In this document: positions 10,450-55,413 of the stretch, in pieces | Layout of the letters: every line of letters starts with the position of its first letter | Numbering within the stretch: the first letter of the stretch is position 1 | DNA from: Amoebidium appalachense | Lineage: Eukaryota; Ichthyosporea | NCBI GenBank assembly: GCA_963693365.1 | Contig: CAVNZM010000013.1 | Coordinates: forward strand, 3,596,001-3,660,000 | Reading direction: 5' to 3' | DNA: 64,000 bases | Translations under genes and position numbers: made by a program | Notes under the pieces: model-generated | Seen by the model: the letters and a program-made list of their open reading frames with translations, nothing else | Databases searched by the model: none | What the model was told of the DNA's origin: nothing

Positions 10450-12930
10450 CTATGAAAACTACTCCGGGACGTGTGTTGCCTCTAGGGGGACATCCCCTTG
10501 GACGAAAGTGAACCTGCAATGGTTGTAAACCACGGCAAGCCCCCAGTCATCAATTTATTGATCCGTGAGGTCCTTGTGCCCAAAAAACGGGGGAAGTCTT
10601 CGCCCCGTGAAAAAACAGCACGTACTAGTATGTGGGGATCAATGGGGGTTGAGTGTAGGGTGTAGGTGGGTGGGTGAAAAAGAAAAATATAGCTGTAAAG
10701 CTGTAGGTGCTAAACACAGAAGATGTGTTTGTTGCTTGCTGATCTGCTAAAAACTGTCGTGCTTATATACCTAAGGCTACCGATCTGAGCCAATCAAAAT
10801 CGATCTAGTGTTATGTGAAATCTGATCCTGAGCCAATCAAACTCGGTCTAGTGATCTGTGGAATCTGATGTTTTGATCGGCTAATAGGTGCCCGTATGCG
10901 GGCAGCCGAACGCGAACTGCTAAAACATGAAACGAAGTCTGTTGATATCGGACACCCATCCTACGTGTTTACCCAGAAAAATATTTATGTCAATAATTTC
11001 CACAAATAAAACCTCTATGAAAACTACTCCGGGACGTGTGTTGCCTCTAGGGGGACATCCCCTTGGACGAAAGTGAACCTGCAATGGTTGTAAACCACGG
11101 CACGAGAGCAGTATGCTTGCTCCAAAGGTTTCACTTAAGAATAGAGGCGAATACACGTGTGGTAGTGGCAGCAATGGAGGCCGGACGAAGGCGGGTATAA
11201 ATCAGGAAACAGTCGGAGGACCACCTGCCGAGTTGTTTGATCCGGGAGTCGTCGACCCCGGCCTCAGCCAGTGCTGTGGCCCCCCCTATGCGGAGGCTGT
11301 GGCCGGCAAACCGGGAGGGTGAGAGGCCTGCCCGGGAGAGGAGGGCACGGAAGTCGGCAGAGAAAGCACCCTTGGTGTAGGGAATGCCACCGAGACTGAA
11401 CAGGGGGTCGTCGGGTTGACCGGACGTTGTATCCAGGAATTGCCGGAGGAGATGGGCTGGGGAGAAGTGGGTGAGGGGCAGGGCAGCTAGAGTGACGTTG
11501 ACACCTCGGGCCTGTACATCCGTCTTGGAGGTTGGCAGGTGGAGGGTGGCATGGGACAAAGTACCGGTGGGGGTGTAGCTGAAGGTCACATCCTTCCGTT
11601 TAACGTGACGGGACGGGTCAAAGGAAGTCAGGGTTTTGGAGGTAAATTCCCCCGAACGGAGGAGACCACAGAAACCGACGATGAGGGCCGTCCATAGCCG
11701 TAGATTGGCCGAGGAGGCCTTGTTGGGGCACTGGTCATGGAGTATGCTGAGGTGGGAGGGCAGGAGGGGCTCCCTGGTGGATGATCGGGGTCGGATGTTG
11801 AGAGAAAGCTGCCATCTGCCCACCCCTCGGAGGAACCAGGCCAGAGACTTGTCGTGGGGGTAGGGAGCAGGGAGGCCCATGTCGAGGTGGAGTCTGGTGA
11901 TGGCCGAATTGTAGCCGGCCAAGGAAGAGGCCTGTACCCCTCGTTGGGCACACCAGGCGAGAAAAAGCTGCACGGTGTGGGGGGAGGCCGGGAGGGAGGA
12001 CCCGGCGGAGGATTGCAGCCGAGATGCCACACAAAAATCGATGAATACTTTTTTTTTTTTTGCACCCGGGAGTAAAAGGCCCGAGAGTCGAGGTTGAGAC
12101 TCAAGGCCTGGCATTCCTGCAGGGTAGTGGTGGCACGAAGCAGCTCGGCTGGAGCAAAGTGGGGGGCCAATCGGCCAGCGTTGCTCCGGAAGGGGAGATA
12201 GGTAAGGTCGGAGTCGTCGGGTCCGGGGAAGTTGGTTACGGAGGAGCTGCGCGGCGAATGATTGGGCTGGGTAGGGGGGCCAGCAGCTCCCGGAGGCGGG
12301 AGGTGTCAACGTGGTGTTGGGGCAGCGGGCGGGCCTCCGGGGGCTGAGCCTCGGGGGAAGGGGTGGTTAGCAAGGGTGGGGCACCCTCGGGGAGATCCCG
12401 GCATCGGGGGGGGGGGGGGGGCAGCAGGGCCCCGGTGGGTTTAGAGTAGGGCAGCTGGGCCCGAGGGAGGGTTTGCAGGGAGGGCAGCGGGGCCCTGTGC
12501 AGGGGATGCCCGAGCACGCGCGGGTGTGGGCGTACACAGAGTTAGAAGAAGGGGGGGGGGAGGGAGTGCTAGGTGAGTGTAAGGGGGGGAGGCTCGTGGG
12601 ATGGGGGGGGGGGAGTAAAATTATGTGCAGTGGCCAGAATAACGTCTTTGTGTAGGGACATTTATTCTTGGCGCGCGCGGGCGCCGTAGTTGGCCTGCGA
12701 AAATTGTTACTCAGCCCTAGTGCCCCGTTTTTCCCGAGCTCCGTGTCCTTGGACCCGTGTAACCTAGCTCCTAGCCCCTATGTTCTATCTGTGGGTGTGG
12801 GTGTGCGCGTAGACTAGGCATTGTGCTTACAGTCTTTGCGGGGGTGTGTGCCAGAGCAGAGCGGGCACACGTGGGAGAAGGGGCAGGGCTGCTTAGCGCA
12901 GGACCGACCGTTGTGGAAATTCCTGCAGTG
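10450..12930 (-). mobile_element. YR retrotransposon copy B, inverted, RT deleted
   Basis: Read on the minus strand from 12930: the 3' end of gag (about 12930–12710), the gag–RT linker (about 12705–12432), the first codons of the RT frame, then an abrupt join near 12240 to the last RT codons (RNQLPRTRRLRP) and the recombinase. After that come B1 (11012–11101), A2 (about 10537–11011) and B2 (10450–10536). Almost all of RT–RNase H is missing. The 5' part of gag and the A1 terminus are also absent, because B meets copy C head to head at about 12930. Confidence 0.85.
11131..12170 (-). pseudogene. Tyrosine recombinase of copy B, frameshifted by poly-A
   Basis: Same protein as at 8244–9275, with the catalytic residues retained (GLLRSGE, GHSLRIGG, IYTRL). 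Near 12047–12060 the sequence encoding VQKVF in copy A carries a run of about 13 A on the coding strand. It shifts the frame, so the N-terminal ~38 residues are in a different frame from the rest. The larger downstream frame remains open to the stop at 11131 and, through the RT deletion, runs back to 12309 as a chimera. Slippage at the A run or an assembly error could equally explain the shift. Confidence 0.85.
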
Positions 12931-14555
12931 TGTCGCCAATAGGGCCGAGTACAAAATTTCGCAGGCCAACTACGGCGCCCGCGCGCGTCAAGAATAAATG
13001 TCCCTACACAAAGACGTTTATTCTGGCCACTGCACATAATTTTACTCCCCCCCCCCCCAATCCCACGAGCCTCCCCCCCCCCCTTACACTCACCTAGCAC
13101 TCCCTCCCCCCTTCTTCTACCTCTGTGTCCGCCCACACCCCCGCGTGCTCGGGCACATTCCCCTGCACAGGGCCCCGCTGCCCTCCCTGCCAACCCTCCC
13201 TCGGGCCCAGCTGCCCTACTCTAACCCCCGCTCCCCCCCGCGGATGTGCTGGCAGATTTGCGCGCCAATCGTTTCGTCGACCTGTATAAGTTCACCCCCG
13301 CAGCCCTCCTGGCCCCATCCAAGAAAGGTCAGCAGCTACGCATGGCCGACGACGGCAGCATCGAGACTTTTCGCCATGACAAACCCGTTCCCCTGCGTTC
13401 ACTCGTCATTTGGATCCAAGCTTGGACCCATTACATGGCCGCCAAGCACCACCTCGGCCTCCCCACGGACAAGGACGTACTTTGGACTCAGCACCTCACT
13501 CGCCTCAGCACCCGATACCCGTGGGCCCAGATCCACAACTATGCCGTATACGCCCGTACCGTTGCCCACCAGCAGGGTCGGGCTCCGATCGAGTGTCCCA
13601 ACCTGCTCGCCCAACTCCACCAGGATCTCCTCCTGCCACCCACTCTGCTCATCCCGGACGCATGTCAGCGCTGTGGCTTCCCCGACCACCCCAGCGCGGC
13701 CTGCCCCATGTACCCCAAGCCCGGCTGTGGTCTTGACGGCTTTAAGCCGCCCCACAAGCCCGGAGGGGGTCAAACCCCTAACCGCCCTGGCCCGCAACCC
13801 GGCCCGGCCAAACCGGCCCGACCCGTGGATCTACCCGCGTCGGACGCACTGCAGGAATTTCCACATTAACGGTCGGTCCTGCGCTCAGCAGCCCTGCCCC
13901 TTCTCCCACGTGTGCCCGCTCTGCTCTGGCACACACCCCCGCAAAGACTGCAAGCACAATGCCTAGTCTACGCGCACACCCACACACACAGCTAGAACAT
14001 AGGGGCTAGGAGCTAGGACACACGGGTACAAGGAAACGGAGCTCGGGAGAACGGGCCAATAGGGCTGAGTACAAAATTTCGCAGGCCAACTACGGCGCCC
14101 GCGCGCGCCAAGAATAAATGTCCCTACACAAAGACGTTTATTCTGGCCACTGCACATAATTTTACTCCCCCCCCCATCCCACGAGCCTCCCCCCCTTACA
14201 CTCACCTAGCACTCCCTCCCCCCCCCTTCTTCTACGGTACTCTGTGTCCACCCACATGTGGGCACCTTCCCCTGCACAGGGCCCCGCTGCCCTCCCTGCC
14301 AACCCTCCCTCGGGCCCAGCTGCCCTACTCTAACCCCCCGGGGCCCTGCTGCCCCCCCCCCCCCCCCCCCCCCCCCCTCCCCCCCCGCTGCCGGGATCTC
14401 CCCGAGGGTGCCCCACCCTTGCTAACCACCCCCTTCCCCCGAGGCTCAGACCCGGAGGCCCGCCCGCTGCCCCAGCACCACATTGACACCTCCCGCCTCC
14501 GGGAGCTGCTGGCCTCCTACCCAGACCAATCATTCGCCGCACAGCTCCTCCACGA
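12236..14555. repeat. ~0.7-kb inverted repeat at the B/C head-to-head junction
   Basis: The left arm (12236–12930, minus sense) matches the right arm (about 13850–14555, plus sense). Both contain gag 3' end, linker and RT start. A third copy of the linker block (GCAGGCCAACTACGGCGCCC … CTGGCCACTGCACATAATTTT) lies in the spacer at about 12944–13045, direct to 14070–14166 and inverted to 12610–12705. Confidence 0.85.
13238..13966 (+). pseudogene. Gag-like protein with CCHC and CCCH zinc motifs (truncated, frameshifted)
   Basis: Starts inside gag at the sequence encoding ADVLADLRANRF, which is found complete at 63475–64000. One frame runs to a TAA at about 13867–13869 and contains a zinc knuckle, CQRCGFPDHPSAAC (CX2CX4HX4C). 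The C-terminus continues in a second frame to 13966 with C-X9-C-X4-C-X3-H followed by CPLCSGTHPRKDC (CX2CX3HX4C). Zinc-binding ends like these are common in DIRS-group Gag proteins and probably bind element RNA. The frame change lies somewhere in 13730–13860. Decay, an indel error or programmed frameshifting are all possible. Confidence 0.75.
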
Positions 14556-16068
14556 TATCGAATTCGGTGTCGACATCGGCTATCGCGGCCCCTCCACCTC
14601 TCGGGTGGGCCCCAACCTACCCACCACCCCGGAGGCAGCTGCCGCTATCACGGCGGATATTGCCAAAGAAGTCGCCCTCGGCCACCTGCGCGGCCCCCTC
14701 TCCCCGGCCCAATTCTTTGACGAATTTCCGATCCACCGTTCCTCCCCCATCGGCGCCGTTACCAAGAAAGGGAACCCCCCCAAGTACCGTCGAATCCACC
14801 ACCTCTCCTGGCCCCGGGGCAGCAGTGTCAATGACAGCATCACCTACCCCGACGAACTTCAGTACATTCGCGCCCGGGATGTCACCCAGCTCATTCTCGA
14901 CGCAGGCCCCGGCTGCTACATGGCCGTGGCAGATGTGCAGGCTGCCTTCCGGCACATGCCCATCCGACCAGAAGAACATCACTTAATGGCATTCAAATGG
15001 CAGGGGCATTTTTACGTTGAAACCAGACTGCCCTTCGGCCTGAAATGGCCAGCCATCTGGGAACGGATCGCAGCCACCCTACAGTGGCTGGCACACCAGC
15101 ACGGTGTTACCCTCATCCGCCACTACGTCGACGACTGGATTATAGTCGCCCCCACCCAAGAGCAGTGCCAACGTCACCTATCCACCTTCCTGCAACTCTG
15201 CCGAGAGCTGCACATTGCCATCTCCGAAGACAAGATGCAGGGCCCGGCTACCCGTATCGTCTTCATCGGTATCGAATTCGACTCCATCGCCATGGAGGCA
15301 CGAATCCCGGCTTCCAAGCTCTCGGACCTACTCGACCTCACTTCCCACCCAAAGCCCACCATCACCATTCGGGACCTCCAATCCCTCCTCGGCAAACTCA
15401 CCTGGTGTGCCCAGCTGGTTCCCCCCGGGAGGGCCTTCTCCCAGCGCCTATGGCCCCTTCTCCGGACCCATCCACACCTTGCCGGCCACAACCACATACG
15501 GCTGACTGCTGCCACCCGGGCCGACATAGCCGAGTGGCACCAGTTCCTCACATCATGGAATGGGGTGCACCTCATCACACCCCCCACATACACCACCCTG
15601 GCCACCGATGCTGCCGGATCAGTGGGTCTAGGAGGCCACTGGCTCGACCATTGGTTTTTCATGCCCTGGTCCCCCTCCACCCAAGCCCTCTATGCTCATG
15701 AGGGTAAACTCGGTTCTTCCGTCATCGAACTCCTGGCCATCGCAGCCGCCGTGGCCCTCTGGGCCCCCTCCTGGTCCACCCACCATGTCCGTATTTTATG
15801 CGACAACACGGGTGCTGTGTCTGACCTGCACTCCCGGTCTTCCCCCCGCCCCGTAATGGCCAAACTTAATCGGTTCATCACCCGCATGGAAATGCAATAC
15901 CAATTTACGTTACATGCATCCTACCTACCAGGACCCCTCAGCCATCTAGCCGATGCAATTTCTCGTAACCAACTTCCCTGGGCCCGACGACTCCGACCTT
16001 CCCTGCAACCGGAGCCCTGCCCCTTCCCCTCCTGGGTCCACAAGTTCCTATCCCTTCCCCTGGGCTAA
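14419..16068 (+). CDS. Reverse transcriptase–RNase H of YR retrotransposon (copy C)
   Basis: An intact frame of up to 549 codons. It copies element RNA into cDNA and degrades the template. RT landmarks: KYRRIHHLSWPRG in the fingers, VADVQAAFRHMPI (first catalytic Asp), LPFGLKWPAIW, and YVDDWIIVAP at residues 236–245 with the Asp pair. The thumb and connection follow, then RNase H with acidic residues about D397 (ATDAAGS), E437 (VIELLAI), D462 (LCDNTGA) and D512 (HLADAIS). The last motif is the DIRS-type LADAISR end. The listed start is TTG. The frame is open further upstream into a poly-C tract, so the true start is uncertain. No methyltransferase domain follows. Confidence 0.9.
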   Translation: MLTTPFPRGSDPEARPLPQHHIDTSRLRELLASYPDQSFAAQLLHDIEFGVDIGYRGPSTSRVGPNLPTTPEAAAAITADIAKEVALGHLRGPLSPAQFFDEFPIHRSSPIGAVTKKGNPPKYRRIHHLSWPRGSSVNDSITYPDELQYIRARDVTQLILDAGPGCYMAVADVQAAFRHMPIRPEEHHLMAFKWQGHFYVETRLPFGLKWPAIWERIAATLQWLAHQHGVTLIRHYVDDWIIVAPTQEQCQRHLSTFLQLCRELHIAISEDKMQGPATRIVFIGIEFDSIAMEARIPASKLSDLLDLTSHPKPTITIRDLQSLLGKLTWCAQLVPPGRAFSQRLWPLLRTHPHLAGHNHIRLTAATRADIAEWHQFLTSWNGVHLITPPTYTTLATDAAGSVGLGGHWLDHWFFMPWSPSTQALYAHEGKLGSSVIELLAIAAAVALWAPSWSTHHVRILCDNTGAVSDLHSRSSPRPVMAKLNRFITRMEMQYQFTLHASYLPGPLSHLADAISRNQLPWARRLRPSLQPEPCPFPSWVHKFLSLPLG

Positions 16069-16817
16069 CCCCCCCATTGCTGCCACTACCACACGTGTAT
16101 TCGCCTCTATTCTTAAGCTTAAGTGAAACCTTTGGAGCAAGCATACTGCTCTCGTGCCGTGGTTTACAACCATTGCAGGTTCACTTTCGTCCAAGGGGAT
16201 GTCCCCCTAGAGGCAACACACGTCCCGGAGTAGTTTTCATAGAGGTTTTATTTGTGGAAATTATTGACATAAATATTTTTCTGGGTAAACACGTAGGATG
16301 GGTGTCCGATATCAACATAACCATGTAGGCTTCGAATTCGTTTCATGTTTTAGCAGTTCGCGTTCGGCTGCCCGCATACGGGCACCTATTAGCCGATCAA
16401 AACATCAGATTCCACAGATCACTAGACCGAGTTTGATTGGCTCAGGATCAGATTTCACATAACACTAGATCGATTTTGATTGGCTCAGTTCGGTAGCCTT
16501 AGGTATATAAGCACGACAGTTTTTAGCAGATCAGCAAGCAACAGACACATCTTCTGTGTTTAGCACCTACAGCTTTACAGCTATATTTTCTTTTTCACCC
16601 ACCCACCTACACCCTACACTCAACCCCCATTGATCCCCACATACGTGCTGTTTTTTCACGGGGCGAAGACTTCCCCCGTTTTTTGGGCACAAGGACCTCA
16701 CGGATCAATAAATTGATGACTGGGGGCTTGCCGTGGGTTACAACCATTGCAGGTTCACTTTCGTCCAAGGGGATGTCCCCCTAGAGGCAACACACGTCCC
16801 GGAGTAGTTTTCATAGA

Positions 16818-17625
16818 TCTTCTTTTTCGCGATTTCACCAAACCGGGCATCTGTACGACATTTATATCATATACTATCTACATTGGTGGGATAGTAAAAC
16901 ATGTCTCGTGTGTCCACTCTACTATTAAAATAGCCCCCCCCCCCCCCCCCCCCGCCAACCCACTCACCCTCCCTCCGGACCCTTCCGTGCCCCGAGTCTT
17001 ACCCCCCCCTCCGCTGAGATCCTCATGTGCACCTTCCTGGTCCCACCCCGACTTGCTATTTCTGGTTAGTAAGTAAAACCGGAAGTGTACACATGTGCAC
17101 TGGCATACGATTATGCTCTAGTCGGCCATTCAACGTCAACAGACCAATTCGAAAGCTTAAGTTGTCTGGCACCACCGACCACTACACCACGTTGGGAACA
17201 CACGCGCACGCGCCACGCACACTGCACACGCTCCCCCCCCCCCCCCCCCCCCCTTCCCCCCCAAAACACACACACACACCGTACTACACACGCAGTCCAC
17301 AAGTATCATGCACACACACACACACACCCACAGTAACACACCCACACAGTAACAAATTCAACCAACCACTTCTGGGAAGTTTCCGTGCATCCGGGCCGTG
17401 CCGCCATCAGATATAACCAGCATTCAAATTTAATCACGGTACGTTTACATCATTTGCCACAGTTGCCACATTGTGTGCCAGACACAACTTGCAGAACTCC
17501 AAGCGATGATTTGGTGTAAACTCCCAAGACAGACAACGCCCTACTGAATGTACGGTAGATTTGGTTGGAAAAACGACGCGCACAGCTAACACGGTTGTTG
17601 GCTGCATGGTGGGGGCCGGACAGGG

Positions 17626-17684
<59 letters not shown>

Positions 17685-17901
17685 ATGATTGAAAATAAAC
17701 ATTGGTGGGTATCTGAGAGTCTACTAGTAGATGCATTGCCACTGAGGTAAGTTTTAAAACTTTGAGTAAGCTGAGGCATGTTTTCTTATTTTTCCTTCCT
17801 CCCACTACGCCCAACAGTCTGTACACAAATGCACACACAATCACGACTTGTCAATGAAGCAGGCACAACTAATGGTTTAGTACATGAATGCATGTACACT
17901 T

Positions 17902-17967
<66 letters not shown>

Positions 17968-17974
17968 ATCCACC
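16818..17974. other. Intergenic region between copy C and the AROM 3' end; no gene seen
   Basis: Contains poly-C (about 16935–16952, 17230–17250 and a ~44-nt run at 17630–17673) and (CA)n (17266–17340; 17902–17965, which ends right after the AROM stop). It should hold the AROM 3' UTR on the minus strand, but I see no convincing polyadenylation signal. Open frames here are proline or Cys/Val runs. Confidence 0.5.
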
Positions 17975-50778
<32,804 letters not shown>

Positions 50779-51889
50779 TTTTGCGTTCGATCCTCCACCT
50801 TTGGGCGACCATGCAACATAAAACTTAGTCTACCCACACGGATGTATGTGGGAGGTGATACTGGAGGTGATTCGATCGAAACTGAACTTCGCTCTCGCCG
50901 GTTCAAAACGCAGGCGCAGCACACAAGGTTGAAACGAAGGTGCTGGCTGACACGGCACGCCGCTTTTTTCCCTGTCAGCCAATCAGGTAAACTTGTATCC
51001 AAAAAAGGTTAAGTTGTGTTGCTTTTTCAAGATGATTGGAGGACTATTTTCGGGGATAGCTGCTCCTATTGGTAAATAGATATCTGATTACTAGCGAATT
51101 GAATTTATCTTTCTTCGGCTTGGCCAATAGGGGCGCTCCCGGGTGTGGTTGTGACATTCCTCAAGTTCAAAGAATCGCAGGCGACGCAATGCACAGTGCA
51201 CGCGTCGAACACACAGACGCCAGCAACAGAAGTCGCTGCTGATCGGCAGTACAGTAGCAGCTCTTGATTACTATTTTGATGCTTCTCTAACTATCATATA
51301 TTTACTTTCTGCACTTTCTGTCAAAGTTTGGCGATCGCCAACATCTGCTGTACTAGCTGCGGAATATGCATGCAAAGTCACGTGGATGGTGGTGCGTGTT
51401 TAGCCAATCCGAAGCACATCCATATAGCCAAATACGTTCAGCTCCTTTGCCTCGAGTAAACAGCGTAAACCCCTCTGGGATATAGTCAAACAATATCACA
51501 GGTGCGTGTGTTAGGCTAAACAATGGTACCGATATGTAATACACATATACCTATGCGGAAGTACATAAGATTTCGCCAAATTAGAAAAATAAAATTAATA
51601 GCCCATGGGTATAACCCGAGTTCTCTGCAAACGTCTGGGTGGTACATTTCGATATGAGGATACCGGTACCATCTCATCATCTCGCGGCCCAAATACATAG
51701 ATAAACTTCCGCCGTAATTTCGCAATTTCTGGGAAATATCCCGAATATGTAGCTGCTCATGATGACTGTTGTAGCTTTTGATGACTACGGCGCACAGTGA
51801 ACAAGGCAGTGAGTCCGTGCACACCAACGGTTTAGTCAGCAAAACAAACATAGTCAGCCAAACATAAACCTTACACACCCCATTCTATC
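50779..51889. promoter_or_regulatory. Shared intergenic region between divergent AROM and CHORD genes
   Basis: 1.1 kb between two start codons that point away from each other, and nearly free of microsatellites, unlike its surroundings. CCAAT boxes occur at 50979–50983, 51124–51128 and 51404–51408, with an inverted ATTGG at 51067–51071. No clear TATA box is seen. A bidirectional promoter is inferred from geometry and the CCAAT boxes. Confidence 0.55.
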
Positions 51890-52526
51890 ATGCCTCTCAA
51901 GTGCTACAACAAGGCCTGCGGGCAGGACTATGAGGAAGCAGACAACAGCGACACCTCCTGCACATACCACCCCGGCGGACCGGTATTCCATGAGGGGCTC
52001 AAGGGGTAAGTGGCAAACACACATGTGCGGGCATGCGCGTGCACACGCACGCATACTTTCTTGGCTTCACGGGGGTATGGGCCTCCGTGTGTGTGTACCA
52101 GCTGGCGGACTGGCAGGAGGGGCACACCTTCGTGCATTCACAAGCGCCGAAGTGTTTGCGCTCTCGCTAGATGCGTGCACATGTGTACTTGTTCGCAACT
52201 AGTAAACGTGCAAGTAATCATGTGAGCCCACGTCATAGTAAATGTACACATATGTGCATTTGCTATGAAGCGGGCCCGCTTGACCACTTGCACGTTTACA
52301 TCAAAGCACACGCAAAGAAACCCCAAAAAAGGTGCTGTCGTGCACGCAAGCACGCGCACAAGTGCACTTAAACATGCAAATACACGGACGGACCATGTGC
52401 ACACCCCTCAGTTAAAATGCACGAAGACGCACGTAATTTGAAACTTGTTTGTGCAGTCGCAAGTACCCACACATGTACGCGTACGCATACACACGTGCAG
52501 AGGCTCTCTCTGTCTCCCTCTCTCTG

Positions 52527-52557
<31 letters not shown>

Positions 52558-52849
52558 CCTCTCTCTCTCTCTCGCTCCCTCTCCATCTCTCTATGTCTCT
52601 CGCTCTCACTTATCCACTCCCCCTCCCCCCCGTCTTTCTCTTTTCTCCCCCCCCCCCCCCCCCCCCTTCCCCCTTCCCCCCTCCCCCCCCCCCCCCCCCC
52701 CCCCCCCCTTCTTTATTGAAAACATTTGTCACGGAAGTGCCGGTTGGTACTACTTGAAATGGGACGGGTGAAGAAGGTTTTCGTGTCTGCGCGTTGTGGT
52801 GGGTGTGGAGGGGGAGAGGAGGAGGAGGAAGGTGTGTGCGTGTTCGGCA

Positions 52850-52897
<48 letters not shown>

Positions 52898-54345
52898 GGC
52901 TTTAAGGAAACTATTCAAGAATCCATAGCATTGTGCGGGCTTGGTTTTTAGGTCAGACGGGGTCTGGTATTGCTATTTCCTCACTGGCCCTCTGGACAAC
53001 CTTCCCCGTTGCCTTGTTTGTCCACACCTGTTTCGAACTATCCACAGGCTTTTTTTCGTCATCTAAGGGAGACATTACACATTCCACCTTTTCCCCCTTT
53101 CCTCTCCTTCCCTTCCCCCCCTCCCCCCCCCCCCTCCTCCTCCCCCCGCCAGTCTACGGTCTGAAAAGTTTTTCCATCCTCTCCACCCTATCCCGTTCCT
53201 CTCTCCCTCTATTGCTCTTTTTCTCTTTTCCTCCCTGTGGCCACCCTCACTCCTTCCTCATCTGTCACTCTTATTTGCACATTCGTGATGTTGTGTATTT
53301 GCGCGCCTGTGTATTTCACCAGGTCAACCGCAGTATCTCACACACCATGTTCTATGCACCCCGTGTAAACAAACCCACTTTTTCGCCAAAAAAAAACCTG
53401 CATATCTCCCGTTTTCTCCTCTTTCCCCTCCTATTTTTCTACCGTATCCAGTGTCCAGCCTGTGCACTAACCCATATTTTCCACCCCCTTCTACCCCCCA
53501 GGTGGTCGTGCTGTAAGAAGCGTGTGACGGACTTTAGCGACTTTCTGTCTATGCCCGGGTGCACACAGGGTCGCCATAGCAACGTCAAGCCAGAGCCCCC
53601 ACCAGCAGCCACGCAGCAGGGTCTGCCCCGGGAGGGGGGGGGGGGGGGGGGGGGGAAGGAGGGGGAGAGGAGGGGGTTCTTCTTTTTTGTTTTGTTTTTT
53701 TTGTTTTTTTTGGGGGGGGGGGGTTGGGGGAGGAAGGGGGGGAAGGGGGGGGGGCGGTTTTCGGCATCGTTCTAGGTGGGAATCGACAGTGGAGGGTCAG
53801 TACGGAGGCATTTGAGGTAAAAGGGCATCGGTGGCGGCGCCGAACGGAGGGGGGAGGGGGGGGAGGGGGGGGGGGGGGGGGAAGAGAAAGAGAGAGAGAA
53901 TATAGGGTAGTCGGTTTTGTGTGTGTGTTTGTATGTTTTTGTGTGGTCTGTCGTGGGGAAACGATGGGGAAACCGGGGGGAGGGGGCTTTTACAAGATTT
54001 GTGATACAAATTTTTTTTTTCCCCTTTCCAGCAAGCCATCCGGCACCCATCCCCTCCCCACATGTGGCAGCAGATGCACCCCCACTGAGCACAGAGTTTA
54101 TGGAGATCAAACTGGAACAGAGCGCACCAGCACGTACACAATTTGAATCGTTCAAGGCCAAGTGGCTCGAGGTGGGATATTGGGCCTCCCATTTTTTTTT
54201 TTAACCGTCCTGTGTGGGATGGAATGCGAGTGGGTTTGTGAATCGTATTTGGTAAACAGAGGGCATAAAATGGTGTTTTTGGGTTGGATTTGTGGTGATT
54301 TTCGTTGTGATGTTACCATTGAATGGGTTTGCTACCAGGGAACCA

Positions 54346-54389
<44 letters not shown>

Positions 54390-54560
54390 AGAGAGGGGGA
54401 GGGAGGGACAGGCGGGGAGGGGTTGGGGGAGAGGAGAGGAGGCAGGGAACAAAGCTAAACAGGATGAAACCCATGTCACGGGAGGGGGAGGGGGAGGATT
54501 AGGCCACGTTGAAGTCCCAAGGGGGAGCAGATTTGGTCGGTGTGTTTGGTGTGTGTGTGT

Positions 54561-54599
<39 letters not shown>

Positions 54600-54705
54600 T
54601 GGGCAAGGAGGTCAGTAAGGAAGGTCGATGTCTTTTCTTTCTTGCTTTTCTCTCTCTCTCTTGTGTGTGTGTGTGTATATGTGTTTTTTTTTTTGTTTTG
54701 TTTTT

Positions 54706-54736
<31 letters not shown>

Positions 54737-54952
54737 GAGGGGGGGGAGGGGAGGGGGGGGGGACAGGGGCATGAACTGTCCATCGCGACCAAGATAACCT
54801 AACACGCTACGCATCACCTACACATTCAAAGTTCTGGCCGCTTTTTTTTGCTTATGCTTCTTCTCCCTGATCCCGGGCTCGTGCCCCCCTCCCTCACCCC
54901 ACCCCACACCCCACCCCCCCGTTGTGTGTACTTCGTACTGTGTTCCGCATTC

Positions 54953-54993
<41 letters not shown>

Positions 54994-55002
54994 CCTCACA
55001 CA

Positions 55003-55040
<38 letters not shown>

Positions 55041-55348
55041 AGGTGTAGAGTTGGCTTTAACAACCTTTTCTAATAGGTATGTTTTTTTTAGGACCAGCAA
55101 AAGGCCTTAAGCAGTGAGATAGCCGAGGGTGCGCCGTGCAACAACAAAGGCTGCCGAGCATCGTATCCAAATACAGACACATGCTATTTCCACCCTGGCA
55201 ACCCTGTGTTCCATGAGGGGTGGGTACCCTGTTTACACAACACCACATATGTGCACTCGACACACACACACACACGCACACACACGCAAACACACACACG
55301 TGCAATCAACACACACGTGCAATCAACAGGCATGCACGCACGTGCATT

Positions 55349-55413
<65 letters not shown>

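Larger units (their letters stand above)
12933..16817 (+). mobile_element. YR retrotransposon copy C: gag and RT kept, recombinase deleted
   Basis: Order: extra linker copy (12933–13230), 5'-truncated gag (from about 13231), linker (about 13967–14338), complete RT–RNase H frame to 16068, then a jump from the RT stop to the last ~50 bp of the recombinase gene (about 16076–16123). B1 (16155–16245), A2 (16246–16729) and B2 (16730–16817) follow. The A2 unit carries TATATAAG at 16504–16511. Just before the recombinase stop, CTTAAG is doubled. A1 and the gag start are missing. The linker–gag join at 13231 shows rearrangement rather than a clean insertion. Confidence 0.85.

Noticed and set aside
13399-13797. 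Minus-strand 132-codon frame over gag
   Set aside because: It is a shadow frame of GC-rich gag sequence with no similarity to a known protein.
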